Shown here: positions 53,702 to 62,207 of the stretch, one piece after another | Layout of the letters: each line of letters opens with the position of its first letter | How positions within the stretch are numbered: position 1 is the first letter of the stretch | Assembly: GCA_938045565.1 (NCBI GenBank) | Contig: CALIAZ010000045.1 | Span: 10,838-74,837, forward strand | Reading direction: 5' to 3' | Source: an uncultured Atopobium sp. | Lineage (GTDB): Bacteria; Actinomycetota; Coriobacteriia; Coriobacteriales; Atopobiaceae | Length of the DNA stretch: 64,000 nucleotides | Made by a program: the position numbers and the translations under genes | The notes under the pieces: model-generated | Told to the model about the DNA's origin: nothing | Seen by the model: only the letters and a program-made list of their open reading frames with translations | Database searches by the model: none

Positions 53702-55189
53702 ATGGATTACACCAAGCTTTCAGAACAGATTCTTGCTGCCGTCGGTGGCAAAGAAAATGTTCAGAGCAACATGGTCTGCATGACCAGGCTCCGCATTAAG
53801 ACCGTAGATCCTGCAAAGGTTGACTCTGAGGCTATCAAGGCTATTGATGGCGTTATGGGTCTGGTCGAGGATGCAGAGTACCTTGAGGTTGTTCTTGGTC
53901 CTGGCGTTGTCAACAAGGTTATTGTTGAGTTCTCCAAGCTTACCGGCGTTGCTGCTGGTGACGCATCTGAGGACGACGTTGTTTCCGCAGCTAAGGACAA
54001 CAAGGCAGCTCAGAAGGCTAAGTATGAAAACAAGCCTGTTCAGCGCTTCCTCAAGAAGATTGCTAACATCTTTGTTCCACTGCTTCCTGGCATCATTTCT
54101 GCAGGTCTGATCAACGGTATCATCAACGTTATCAACTTCTCCACTGGTAAGGCTTATGCCAATGAGTGGTGGTTCGCAGCTATCTGGACCATGGGTTGGG
54201 CACTTTTCGCTTACCTGCCAGTTCTTGCTGGCGAGAACGCTGCCAAGGAGTTTGGCGGTTCTCGCGTTCTTGGTGCTATGGCTGGTGCACTCTCCATTGC
54301 TAACGCTGGTATGCCTCTTCTTGCTTCCAAGACTGTTGACGGCGTTGCAACTCGTCTGGTTCACCTTCCATTCAGCCTTCCAACTGTTGCTTTCAAGGAG
54401 GGCGCATTTATCGTCGCTTCTTCTGACCTCTTCAACGCAGCAGCAGGCGGCATGATTGGTGCAATCATCTGCGCAATCTTCTTCGCATTCCTGGAGAAGA
54501 ACCTGCACAAGGTTATGCCAAGCGTTCTTGACACCTTCCTGACTCCACTTTGCACCGTTATCATCGGTGTTATTGGTTCTGTCCTGATTCTTCAGCCTGC
54601 AGGCGCATGGCTCACTCAGGCAATCTTCTTTGTCCTTCAGTTCTTCTACGACAAGCTTGGTGTCTTTGGCGCTTACCTGCTTGGTTCTACCTTCTTGCCA
54701 CTGGTTTCCGTTGGTCTTCACCAGGCACTTACCCCAATCCACGTTATGCTTAACAACCCAGAGGGCCCAACTCAGGGTATCAACTACCTGCTTCCTCTGC
54801 TGATGATGGCAGGCGGCGGCCAGGTTGGTGCTGGTCTTGCAATCCTCTTCAAGACCAAGAACAAGCGCGTCAAGAAGTACCTCACCGAGTCCATCCCAGT
54901 TGGTATGCTCGGCATTGGCGAGCCTCTTATGTACGCAGTTACCCTGCCTCTTGGTAAGCCATTCATCACCGCATGCCTTGGCTCTGGTGTTGGCTCCGTA
55001 ATTGCTTACCTCTTCCACCTTGGTACCGTTTCCCAGGGCGTCTCCGGCCTCTTTGGTCTGCTGATTGTCCAGCCTGGTAACCAGGTCTTCTACCTGCTTG
55101 CAATGGTTCTTGCTTACGCTGCAGGCTTTGCACTTACTTGGTTCTTCGGCGTTGACGAGGATCGTATCAACGACGTCTTCGGCGAGTAA
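53702..55189 (+). CDS. murP: PTS N-acetylmuramic acid-type component IIBC
   Basis: A 495-residue glucose-superfamily PTS protein. The N-terminal IIB domain carries the phospho-Cys in NMVCMTRLRI (about residue 26); a linker follows and the C-terminal 370 residues form the IIC channel. No IIA domain is fused and none is nearby, so it must borrow a glucose-type IIA, as E. coli MurP does. It imports MurNAc as MurNAc 6-phosphate. Start 53702 with GAAGGA upstream; an earlier in-frame ATG (53603) is unlikely. Confidence 0.9.
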   Translation: MDYTKLSEQILAAVGGKENVQSNMVCMTRLRIKTVDPAKVDSEAIKAIDGVMGLVEDAEYLEVVLGPGVVNKVIVEFSKLTGVAAGDASEDDVVSAAKDNKAAQKAKYENKPVQRFLKKIANIFVPLLPGIISAGLINGIINVINFSTGKAYANEWWFAAIWTMGWALFAYLPVLAGENAAKEFGGSRVLGAMAGALSIANAGMPLLASKTVDGVATRLVHLPFSLPTVAFKEGAFIVASSDLFNAAAGGMIGAIICAIFFAFLEKNLHKVMPSVLDTFLTPLCTVIIGVIGSVLILQPAGAWLTQAIFFVLQFFYDKLGVFGAYLLGSTFLPLVSVGLHQALTPIHVMLNNPEGPTQGINYLLPLLMMAGGGQVGAGLAILFKTKNKRVKKYLTESIPVGMLGIGEPLMYAVTLPLGKPFITACLGSGVGSVIAYLFHLGTVSQGVSGLFGLLIVQPGNQVFYLLAMVLAYAAGFALTWFFGVDEDRINDVFGE

Positions 55190-55213
55190 AAACCACACGT
55201 TTTAGAAACGTTT

Positions 55214-55251
55214 ATCCCTCTTCTTAGGTATCCTAGGAAGAGGGATTTTTC
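55214..55251 (+). terminator. Terminator between murP and mupG
   Basis: Perfect 10-bp stem ATCCCTCTTC/GAAGAGGGAT (55214-55223 with 55237-55246) followed by TTTTTC. As mupG belongs to the same pathway, this is probably a partial terminator lowering its expression. It is followed at once by a second hairpin, TTCTCGCC-T-GGCGAGAA (55252-55268), made of an inverted pair of the dispersed motif. Confidence 0.88.
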
Positions 55252-55311
55252 TTCTCGCCTGGCGAGAAACCCGTCTTCTAGAAAGCGTTTTGTAATTCAC
55301 TTGGAGGATTT

Positions 55312-56367
55312 ATGCGCACCGGAATTTCACTGTATTTTGCCAGTGGATATGAAGCTAATGCTGAGGTTGTAGCAAAAGCGCAGGCAGCCGGATGTCACTA
55401 TGCATTTACCTCATTACACATCCCTGAAGAAGAGGGGATTGATTATCGCACTGAGGCTCGCAAGCTCTTAGAGCTTTGCAGAAAAGCTGAGATTAATCTT
55501 ATTGCTGATATTTCTCCCGTTACTCTTTCAAAACTTGGCGTTCAGAAGTTTGACGAACTTGCAGAGCTTGGCATTACGTACGTGCGTCTTGACTTTGGAT
55601 TTGATGCGAAAGAGACCGTAGAGCTTTCTCATAAGTTTCATGTGGTTTTTAATGCTTCAACCATTACTAAGGACGATATCTCTGCGTGGCGCGCAGCTGG
55701 TGCTGACTTCACTCGTTTTGCCGCCTGCCACAATTACTATCCTAAGAGCTACACAGGCCTTTCTCTTGAGCGCGTAGCTCAAATTAATGCGCATCTTTCT
55801 GCTCTTGGATTCCAGATTTTCTCGTTTGTTCCTGGCGAGGTTTTCCGTGGACCTCTCTATGAGGGGCTGCCAACTGTCGAGGAACACCGTGGACTTTCGG
55901 GCGATGCGCTTATTCAGGCGATGCTTGCTCTCTACGACGCTCACTCTGACGTGGTGCTTATTGGCGACCCAGATGTTACTGAGTCTACGTGGAAGCGCAT
56001 CGGCCAGCTTGAGCAAAACTGCATTGAGTTAAAGACGGAGCTCAAGCCTGAATTTGAGTATCTCTACGATCGACTTCAGACCGATCGACCTGATTCCAGC
56101 TCGTATATTATTCGCTCGCAGGAGTCCAGGCTGTGGAAAGATGCACCCGTTTACGACGCAAAGCCTTCTACCTGGGAAACTGTTGCTACTGGCGCCATCT
56201 TGGTAAGCAGCAAGGCATATGGCCGTTATGCGGGCGAGCTTTCGATTGCTCGAGGTCTTTTGGAGCTTGATGCTCGCGACAACGTTGCAGGTAGTATCTG
56301 CGAAGAAGATCGAGCTTTCTTGCCGTACATCCATTCTGGTCGCGGCTTTAGGTTTATCCGCAGGTAA
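55312..56367 (+). CDS. mupG: 6-phospho-N-acetylmuramidase (MupG, DUF871)
   Basis: A 351-residue DUF871 protein: a TIM-barrel part (RTGISLYFASGYEANAEVV, FTSLHIPEEEG, IADISP, YVRLDFGF) followed by a C-terminal cyclophilin-like domain. Members hydrolyse MurNAc-6-phosphate-GlcNAc disaccharide from the wall in the cytoplasm. Placed after murP it implies that both the disaccharide and free MurNAc are imported. GGAGG precedes the ATG. Confidence 0.93.
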   Translation: MRTGISLYFASGYEANAEVVAKAQAAGCHYAFTSLHIPEEEGIDYRTEARKLLELCRKAEINLIADISPVTLSKLGVQKFDELAELGITYVRLDFGFDAKETVELSHKFHVVFNASTITKDDISAWRAAGADFTRFAACHNYYPKSYTGLSLERVAQINAHLSALGFQIFSFVPGEVFRGPLYEGLPTVEEHRGLSGDALIQAMLALYDAHSDVVLIGDPDVTESTWKRIGQLEQNCIELKTELKPEFEYLYDRLQTDRPDSSSYIIRSQESRLWKDAPVYDAKPSTWETVATGAILVSSKAYGRYAGELSIARGLLELDARDNVAGSICEEDRAFLPYIHSGRGFRFIRR

Positions 56368-56414
56368 TCAGCGGTTTTCGCTGGTTAAGCTGGTCATCTA
56401 CACTGTTCGTGCAA

Positions 56415-56456
56415 GCGCGTCATACACGTCGTGGTTAAGCGGCGTGTATGACGCGC
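56415..56456. other. 14-bp perfect inverted repeat after mupG
   Basis: GCGCGTCATACACG (56415-56428) pairs perfectly with CGTGTATGACGCGC (56443-56456) around a 14-base loop. There is no T-run; it may be a factor-dependent terminator, an mRNA-stabilising hairpin or a protein site. Confidence 0.7.
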
Positions 56457-56607
56457 CGGAGCGCGCGAGGCACACTGGATGTGCGAGGCGCTCGAGGCTC
56501 ATAGGGTGCTCGAAAACGTACGAAGTCACCTTGTGTGCATAAAGACTGCCTAATATGCACGAAAACTAATCAAGAAATTGATATGTCATTCAGAGGGTAC
56601 TGTTTTG

Positions 56608-56786
56608 GGTAAAAAACCCGTTTAGTTGGGGATAATTTTTTAGTTTTGTCATTTTGGCATTCACGTTTAAGCAGTTCATAAATAATATGAATGTACACAA
56701 AAAATTTGTCCAATTAAAACCGCTGGTAAAACGATTGCATAGAAGTTCGTCAATCCTGCATACCCCAACTAAACGCATTTTTTACC
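56608..56786. repeat. Inverted-repeat element, copy 2 (179 bp)
   Basis: Same ends as the element at 19922-20069 (GGTAAAAAACCCGTTTAGTT... and its imperfect reverse), with a different AT-rich interior. It lies in noncoding DNA between mupG and the nitroreductase. The rest of 56368-57026 holds the hairpin at 56415 and a terminator, and no gene I can support. Confidence 0.75.
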
Positions 56787-56954
56787 ACTTCGCACCGAAA
56801 TAAGCCATTTTTGGATCAGAATAAGCCACTTCAAATCAAAAAAGACCAGTTGGCGTCAAAATGGTATGCGATCAAGCTATGTGTGACCAAGTTTCGCACA
56901 AGCAGTAAGTTTCCTGCTCAGCAAAAACTTCTCCGCTCGTTAAAGAATCCCCTG

Positions 56955-57002
56955 CTAAAAAAGACTGCCTCCTATTCCTTGGTGTTGAGAAATAGGAGGC
57001 AG
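56955..57002 (-). terminator. Terminator of the nitroreductase gene
   Basis: CTGCCTCCTATT/AATAGGAGGCAG (56965-56976 with 56991-57002), followed on the minus strand by TCTTTTTT. Confidence 0.9.
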
Positions 57003-57026
57003 CTCAAAAGTTAATGTAACAACGCT

Positions 57027-57734
57027 TTATAGCTTGACGATAACATCCTCAGCTGGTTGGCGACGCTTCTGGACAGGATCCATGTCACGATAGCCCAGGC
57101 TAAGCATGCAGGAAACGCCAAAGTCGTTGTACTGGCCGCCGTCGAGAAGACCTTCTTCTTCCAAAATCTTATCGACAGCTTCGCGGTTAAAGCCCTCGAT
57201 TGGGCAGCTATCGACACCAATCATAGCGGCCATGGTAAGCATGTTTGAAAGCGCAATGTAGGTCTGCTTGCAAGCCCAGTCAAAGGTCGCACGCTCGTTG
57301 TCTACCAGGTTAAACATGTTCTCCTGGAAGTTTTTGAAAGCAGCTGCATAGGTTGGCTCAAAGTCTGCAGGAAGCTGCTTGATGTCGTGCATCATGTGCT
57401 TGACGTAAGCAGATTCTGTGTTGATGTTCTTGCGAGCAAGAAGAATAACCAGGTAGTGAGCACCGTTAAGGGATGCGCGAGCACCATAGCATGGCTCGTA
57501 AAGTTTCTCTTTAAGGCGAAGTGACTGCTCAGAGGCCAGATCCTCTCGCAGATTAACGACTAGGAAGCGCCAGGGCTCCAGGCCGTAGGAGCTTGGTGCT
57601 AGACGAGCAGCCTCGAGAATTGCGTCAAGGTTCTCGTCAGAGACGTTCTTGGTAGGGTCATACTTTTTAGTTGCAAGTCTCCACTGGTAGGACGAGAGAA
57701 CTTTGTTTGCAACGTGTTGTGCGGAGCAGGCCAT
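57027..57734 (-). CDS. Nitroreductase family protein (NfsB-like)
   Basis: A 235-residue FMN-dependent oxidoreductase: WRLATKKYDPTKNVSDENLDAILEAARLAPSSYGLEPWRF carries the FMN-binding Arg/Lys and Ser, and a C-terminal GYRDMDPVQKRRQPAEDVIV finishes the fold. It likely reduces nitro- or quinone compounds with NAD(P)H. AAAGGACC lies 6 bases before the ATG. A second, different nitroreductase gene lies 198 bases upstream. Confidence 0.92.
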   Translation of the reverse strand: MACSAQHVANKVLSSYQWRLATKKYDPTKNVSDENLDAILEAARLAPSSYGLEPWRFLVVNLREDLASEQSLRLKEKLYEPCYGARASLNGAHYLVILLARKNINTESAYVKHMMHDIKQLPADFEPTYAAAFKNFQENMFNLVDNERATFDWACKQTYIALSNMLTMAAMIGVDSCPIEGFNREAVDKILEEEGLLDGGQYNDFGVSCMLSLGYRDMDPVQKRRQPAEDVIVKL

Positions 57735-57931
57735 GTGAGGTCCTTTCTTGTTGGTGGTGCGGCGATGAGCTGGGAGGTGCGCTGTTGGACGGCTGTGAGC
57801 TGGGAGGTGCGGTGAGCTGAGTCGTTATTCGGAGAACGTGTTGCTCGGAGAGTGCGTTGCTCGGAGAGCCGCTACTCGGAAAAGCGCCGCTCAGGAAGGC
57901 GGTGGGGGGGAGTGAGGCGTTTGTGAGTGCG

Positions 57932-58702
57932 CTATTCAGAAACGATAAAGCAACCAGGCTGTCCAAGCTCCCACGTGCCCTTGAGGTCAGCAGCAAGCTC
58001 AAAGTGCAGCTTGGAGATGCCCAGGTCGTAGTCTTGGACAAGGTGGCGCTGGTTAGGCATAGACGCGCTTACCACGCCATCTGTCAGGTCAAACACAACT
58101 GGAAGCTTGTTGATGGCGGTCGGGCATGCCAAAACCGCATTAATGCCGCGGTTAAACCACTCGGGCATCTTCTCTGGCTCAGTTGGCTCGCCGTTTGCGG
58201 TCATAATCTGCGCAGGCTTCTTGGTACGCAGACGAATTGCGGTACGAATGCCTTCCTGCTTAAGCGGAATCTTTTCCGGAGCGTATCCGATGGAGATAAT
58301 AATGACCAGCTTAAGGCCGTTGTACTCGTCGCGAGCCAGGGTCTTCCAGTCCATGGTCTCGGCAATCCAGCATGAGCCAATGCCCAGCTGTATGGCGAGA
58401 AGAACGATCTCCTCGCCATAGTAACCGATGAGCTCACGGGCAATTGCGTCTTCACAATAACCTGCTACGTAGTGGTAAATGGGACCGACAATAGACCTGT
58501 TCTTCATGTGGACGGAGGTGCCGTCCTCGAGGTGAGGACCTTCGATGGTGAGGATTGCGGGATGATCGGGTGCAACCTCTGCCATCTGGGCATTTGCGAC
58601 GTCAATGGCTTCCTGGAGCTGAGAGAGTTTCTCTTGCTCAATAGGCTTTTGGTCGTAGGCGCGCAGGGAAATGCGCTGGTCCATGGCTTCTTTTACGTCC
58701 AT
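57932..58702 (-). CDS. Nitroreductase-like protein (TM1586 type)
   Basis: About 256 residues with two pseudo-symmetric nitroreductase halves, as in the putative TM-nitroreductase family: VKEAMDQRISLRAYDQKPIEQEKL at the start, then YYGEEIVLLAIQLGIGSCWIAETMDW, ISIGYAPEK and a C-terminal DLGISKLHFELAA. Start 58702 follows GGAAGGACC. It is 22 bases after the end of mgtA on the same strand and may be co-transcribed with it. Confidence 0.87.
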   Translation of the reverse strand: MDVKEAMDQRISLRAYDQKPIEQEKLSQLQEAIDVANAQMAEVAPDHPAILTIEGPHLEDGTSVHMKNRSIVGPIYHYVAGYCEDAIARELIGYYGEEIVLLAIQLGIGSCWIAETMDWKTLARDEYNGLKLVIIISIGYAPEKIPLKQEGIRTAIRLRTKKPAQIMTANGEPTEPEKMPEWFNRGINAVLACPTAINKLPVVFDLTDGVVSASMPNQRHLVQDYDLGISKLHFELAADLKGTWELGQPGCFIVSE

Positions 58703-58724
58703 CTCGGTCCTTCCTGGAGCAAGG

Positions 58725-61655
58725 TTAGAGCAGAGAGCCAAATCGCTTAACGTAGAGGCTCTTGATTATGGTGATGAGAACCATATACCCGCTCATGAGC
58801 GCCACTAACCACCCAAAGAATGACAAAGGCAGAGCAACAAGGCTCAAAGGCTGGGCAAACATGGGCAGATACGGAAGAGCGCTGACCACAATGATTCCTG
58901 CGGTTGTGAGGGCAAACAGTGAGGTAGAAGGCATGCTCTGAACAAACGGGATCTTGTTAGTTCTGAGTGCGTGGAGAACAAAGGTCTGGGTCCACATGGA
59001 TTCGATAAACCAGCCTGTCTGGAAAGACAGAATAAAGAGCGCCTGAGCTGCGGTGTTTCCAGCTGCGGTAAGTTCTGCCCAGGTTCCTCCGGCAAGGGCG
59101 GGAGAGACCACAAAGAACATAAGCGCAAAGGTCAGTACATCAAAGATTGAACTGATAGGACCAATCCAAAGCATAAAGTTTGTAATCGAATGAGCGTCCC
59201 AAGAGCGAGGGCTTGAAAGGAACGAATCGTCAACGTTGTCCCACGGAATCGCGATGCAGGTAACGGTATATGCCAGTCCCAACAGGAGCAGTTGGAGGGC
59301 ACTCATAGGCAAGAACGGCAGGAAGAAACTGGCCACCAAAACGGATAGTACGTTACCAAAGTTAGAGCTTGCGGTTGCCTTAATGTACTTGATGGTATTG
59401 CCGTAGGTCCTGCGACCCTCTTCGACACCGTGCTCAAGTACCAGCAGATCCTTCTGCAACAAGATGATATCTGCGGACTCTTTTGCCACGTCAACAGCGG
59501 TGTCAACGGAGATTCCTACGTCGGAGGAGCGCATGGCGGCTGCGTCGTTAATGCCGTCGCCCATGAAGCCGACCACGTGGTTGTTGGACCTGAGCGCAGA
59601 GACAACGCGAGCCTTTTGCATAGGGGAAAGCTTTGCAAAGAGCTGGGTCTTCTCGATACGCTCTTTAAGCTGTTCGTCGTTAAGATTCTCTACGTCGCTT
59701 CCAAGTAGGAGCTCGTCAACGTGGATGCCCACCTTCTTGCAGACGGCGGCAGCGACGCCTTCGTTGTCACCGGTGAGTACCTTGACCTGCACGCCTTTCT
59801 GGTTGAGCTTGGCAATTGCCTCGCGAGCGCTCTCTTTTGGTGGATCCAAGAAGGCCAGGTAGCCAATAAGCACCATGTCGCGCTCATCGTCTACGCCAAA
59901 CTCGCCGACGCCGCGAGGGTCGCTCTTCTGAGCAACACCAACCACGCGCATACCCTCCTGATTGAGCTGGTAAACGCGGTCCATAACGCTCTTGCGCTGG
60001 GCGGGAGTCAGCGGCTTAATCTCGGAGTCCAGGTCAACAAAGGAGCATGCGTTCAGAACTTCCTCGACGGCGCCCTTGGTGATCATCTGTGTCTTGTCAG
60101 TTTTTGTGTTTCGCACCACAACGCTCATACGGCGACGCTCAAAGTCAAACGGGACCTCGTCGATCTTTTCGTACTCAACGCTCAGCAGGTTAGTGGGCAG
60201 TTCATCGTTTGAAGTCTTGATAATTGCCTTGTCAATAAGGTTTCTAAGGCCGGTCTGGAAGTAGCTGTTCAGATACGCGTGACGGAGCACGCGAGGATCC
60301 TCTTCACCCAGAATGTTGAGGTGGCGCTCAAGCACAACCTCGTCTGCGGTGATGGTGCCGGTTTTGTCGGTGCACAGGATGTCCATGGCGCCCAGGTTCT
60401 GGATAGCGGCCGGATTCTTAACAATAACGTCCTGCTTGGCCATTTGCGTTCCACCGCGAGAAAGGCAAGTGGTCACAATGACGGGCAGCATCTGAGGGGT
60501 AATGCCTACGGCAACGGAAACGCTGAAGAGCAGCGCGTCAAACCAGTCACCCTTGAGGAATCCGTTTGCAAAGAACACAATGGGGCACATGATCAACATG
60601 AACGAGACAAGCACCTTGGAGACGGACTTGAGGCCCTCGTCAAAGCTGGTCTCGCCGGCAGGCTGCTGGAGCAGCTCGGACATGGTGCCCACGTAGGATT
60701 TGTTGCCGGTTGCAACTACCACTACCGTTGCACTTCCTGATTGAACGGTGGTGCCGGCGAACAGCAGGTTTGTACACTCAGAGAGCGAGAGGGGATAGCG
60801 TGTGCCATCTGCGCGACGGTGAGCGTGGACTACACCAGCGGTTTTCTCGACAGGCTCTGATTCTCCGGTGAGTGCGGTTTCGTTGACAAAGAGGTCTTTG
60901 GCGTCCAGAACGCGACAGTCCGCGGGAATCATGTCGCCTGAGGCTAAGCGGATGATATCGCCAATAACTACCTGTTCAAAGGGGATTTCTTCTCCCAGTG
61001 CGGAAGCAAGTTTGGGCTCTTCAGGAGCTCCGGCCTCGTCGGCGGGGTCTTCGGCGTAGTCGGCGGCTTCATCTGCGGCGTATTCATCCCCGAAGTCCAC
61101 AGCGGCATTTGCGGCGTCATCCAATCCCTGGTCGAAGCCCTGGTCAACGTCCTGGTTGACGCCCTGGTCCACACCCGTGTCATCAAAGTCGATGGGGCGA
61201 CGGATGACCCTTGTGGTTGAGGTCACCATTTTTGAGAGCGCGGCCGCCGCCGAGGCTCCCTTGGAGCTCTGGACAAAGTCGATAATGCCGGAGATAAGCA
61301 CCATTGCGGTGATGATGACGACGGTTGACGGGTCCTTCTCGCCATCTGCGGCAAGAGCCACGTTAGTGACGTAAGAAATGCCTGCGAGCGTAATCAAAAT
61401 GAAGGTGAAAGGGCTTGCAAAGCTTTTGAGCAGGCGAATGATGAAAGGCTCCTCAGCGGCGCTGGTGATAACGTTTGGACCGTCGAGGTCGTATTTTGCC
61501 TGCGCAATGTCAACGGCAAGGCCGTCCGGGGTGGTATGGAACTTACGACAGACGCTCTTTACCGAGTGAGTTGCGGCAAAGGTCAAGGACTGTCCAAGCT
61601 CTCCCGAGGTGGTCTGAGCTGTCTTTGTTTGGGTTGTGCGCTTCATGATTGCCAT
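58725..61655 (-). CDS. mgtA: Mg2+-importing P-type ATPase with acidic insertion
   Basis: About 976 residues, a P3B ATPase: MgtA-like N-terminus, a pair of helices, the actuator domain, DKTGTIT (phosphorylated Asp, about residue 428), MGDGINDAAAM and six C-terminal helices. Salmonella MgtA is about 900 residues; the extra length is an insertion (about residues 152-215) of Asp/Gln/Ala/Glu repeats (VDQGVNQDVDQGFDQG and similar) just before the actuator domain. Start 61655 is preferred for GGAGG 5 bases upstream. The 5' leader carries a short ORF (61890-61988), as in other mgtA genes. Confidence 0.95.
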   Translation of the reverse strand: MAIMKRTTQTKTAQTTSGELGQSLTFAATHSVKSVCRKFHTTPDGLAVDIAQAKYDLDGPNVITSAAEEPFIIRLLKSFASPFTFILITLAGISYVTNVALAADGEKDPSTVVIITAMVLISGIIDFVQSSKGASAAAALSKMVTSTTRVIRRPIDFDDTGVDQGVNQDVDQGFDQGLDDAANAAVDFGDEYAADEAADYAEDPADEAGAPEEPKLASALGEEIPFEQVVIGDIIRLASGDMIPADCRVLDAKDLFVNETALTGESEPVEKTAGVVHAHRRADGTRYPLSLSECTNLLFAGTTVQSGSATVVVVATGNKSYVGTMSELLQQPAGETSFDEGLKSVSKVLVSFMLIMCPIVFFANGFLKGDWFDALLFSVSVAVGITPQMLPVIVTTCLSRGGTQMAKQDVIVKNPAAIQNLGAMDILCTDKTGTITADEVVLERHLNILGEEDPRVLRHAYLNSYFQTGLRNLIDKAIIKTSNDELPTNLLSVEYEKIDEVPFDFERRRMSVVVRNTKTDKTQMITKGAVEEVLNACSFVDLDSEIKPLTPAQRKSVMDRVYQLNQEGMRVVGVAQKSDPRGVGEFGVDDERDMVLIGYLAFLDPPKESAREAIAKLNQKGVQVKVLTGDNEGVAAAVCKKVGIHVDELLLGSDVENLNDEQLKERIEKTQLFAKLSPMQKARVVSALRSNNHVVGFMGDGINDAAAMRSSDVGISVDTAVDVAKESADIILLQKDLLVLEHGVEEGRRTYGNTIKYIKATASSNFGNVLSVLVASFFLPFLPMSALQLLLLGLAYTVTCIAIPWDNVDDSFLSSPRSWDAHSITNFMLWIGPISSIFDVLTFALMFFVVSPALAGGTWAELTAAGNTAAQALFILSFQTGWFIESMWTQTFVLHALRTNKIPFVQSMPSTSLFALTTAGIIVVSALPYLPMFAQPLSLVALPLSFFGWLVALMSGYMVLITIIKSLYVKRFGSLL

Positions 61656-61740
61656 GTGCACCTCCGATGATTAGTGAAAACGAATGACTAACTGGTTGGT
61701 GTATGACGCAAACTGAAAGCGTTCTGTTATGTGCGGGACT

Positions 61741-61780
61741 TGAACCGGACGGCCTGAAACCAGATGATCCGAAACCGGAT
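61741..61780 (-). promoter_or_regulatory. Small tandem hairpins in the mgtA leader
   Basis: On the minus strand ATCCG-GTTT-CGGAT and CTG-GTTT-CAG follow each other with a third related segment CCGTCCGGTTC, giving three copies of (T)C(C/T)GGTT(T)C about 14 bases apart. They lie between the leader ORF and the mgtA start. I could not match them to the M-box Mg2+ riboswitch. Confidence 0.4.
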
Positions 61781-61889
61781 GCATAGATTCATATATCTAC
61801 AGAATCGAGCTGGTTATAAACGAGCAGGTAAATCTGTAAACATATAAGCCTATAAGCTATCTAACTGTAATTTTGTTAGGCTCAAGTAC

Positions 61890-61988
61890 TTAAAACTTTT
61901 GAATAAGAGGTTTCTTTATATCCGTCACACATAAATGAACAGGGTCAGCATCTGCTGTCAGACGTAAGCTGCTACTTCGACTAGGCAT
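61890..61988 (-). CDS. Leader peptide ORF upstream of mgtA, 32 residues
   Basis: ATG 61988 has a perfect AAGGAGGTG 6 bases upstream, the strongest ribosome binding site in the region, and runs to TAA at 61890, 234 bases before mgtA. The peptide starts MPSRSSSLRLTADADPVHLC and includes two Pro, one in an acidic-Pro context (DADP). Salmonella MgtL also combines acidic residues and Pro so that low Mg2+ alters translation and mgtA transcription. A similar sensing role is inferred; the sequences are not homologous as far as I can see. Confidence 0.55.
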   Translation of the reverse strand: MPSRSSSLRLTADADPVHLCVTDIKKPLIQKF

Positions 61989-62081
61989 ATAAAGCACCTC
62001 CTTGAAATAGGTGTTTTGCAAGAGCGGCGCCAACTGAAAAATTGAACGCCCGTCCACTCAAGCACTCTAAGAGTAGTTGGG

Positions 62082-62111
62082 TTGACGCGATTGGTCAAGC
62101 TATTACTATAT
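62082..62111 (+). promoter_or_regulatory. Possible promoter of rbsK
   Basis: TTGACG (62082-62087), an 18-bp spacer and CTATAT (62106-62111; TATATA one base later), 97 bases before the ribokinase start. Confidence 0.4.
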
Positions 62112-62207
62112 ACCCTATAAACAGGACATTTTTCAGTTGCACTGGCGAGAAGAACGTCGAGCAGCAGCAACGTCGAGCACGGTACTCTTGCAAAGAAGGA
62201 GTCTCAC

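Noticed and set aside
53720..55198. Minus-strand open frame of 492 codons
   Set aside because: Antisense to murP; Cys/Asn-rich translation unlike any real protein.
56590..57014. Two short open frames (62 and 67 codons)
   Set aside because: One lies inside the inverted-repeat element, the other just after it; neither has a ribosome binding site or plausible composition.
61670..62207. M-box Mg2+ riboswitch before mgtA
   Set aside because: I looked for the conserved M-box segments on the minus strand and did not find them; the leader ORF and small hairpins are the only supportable features.
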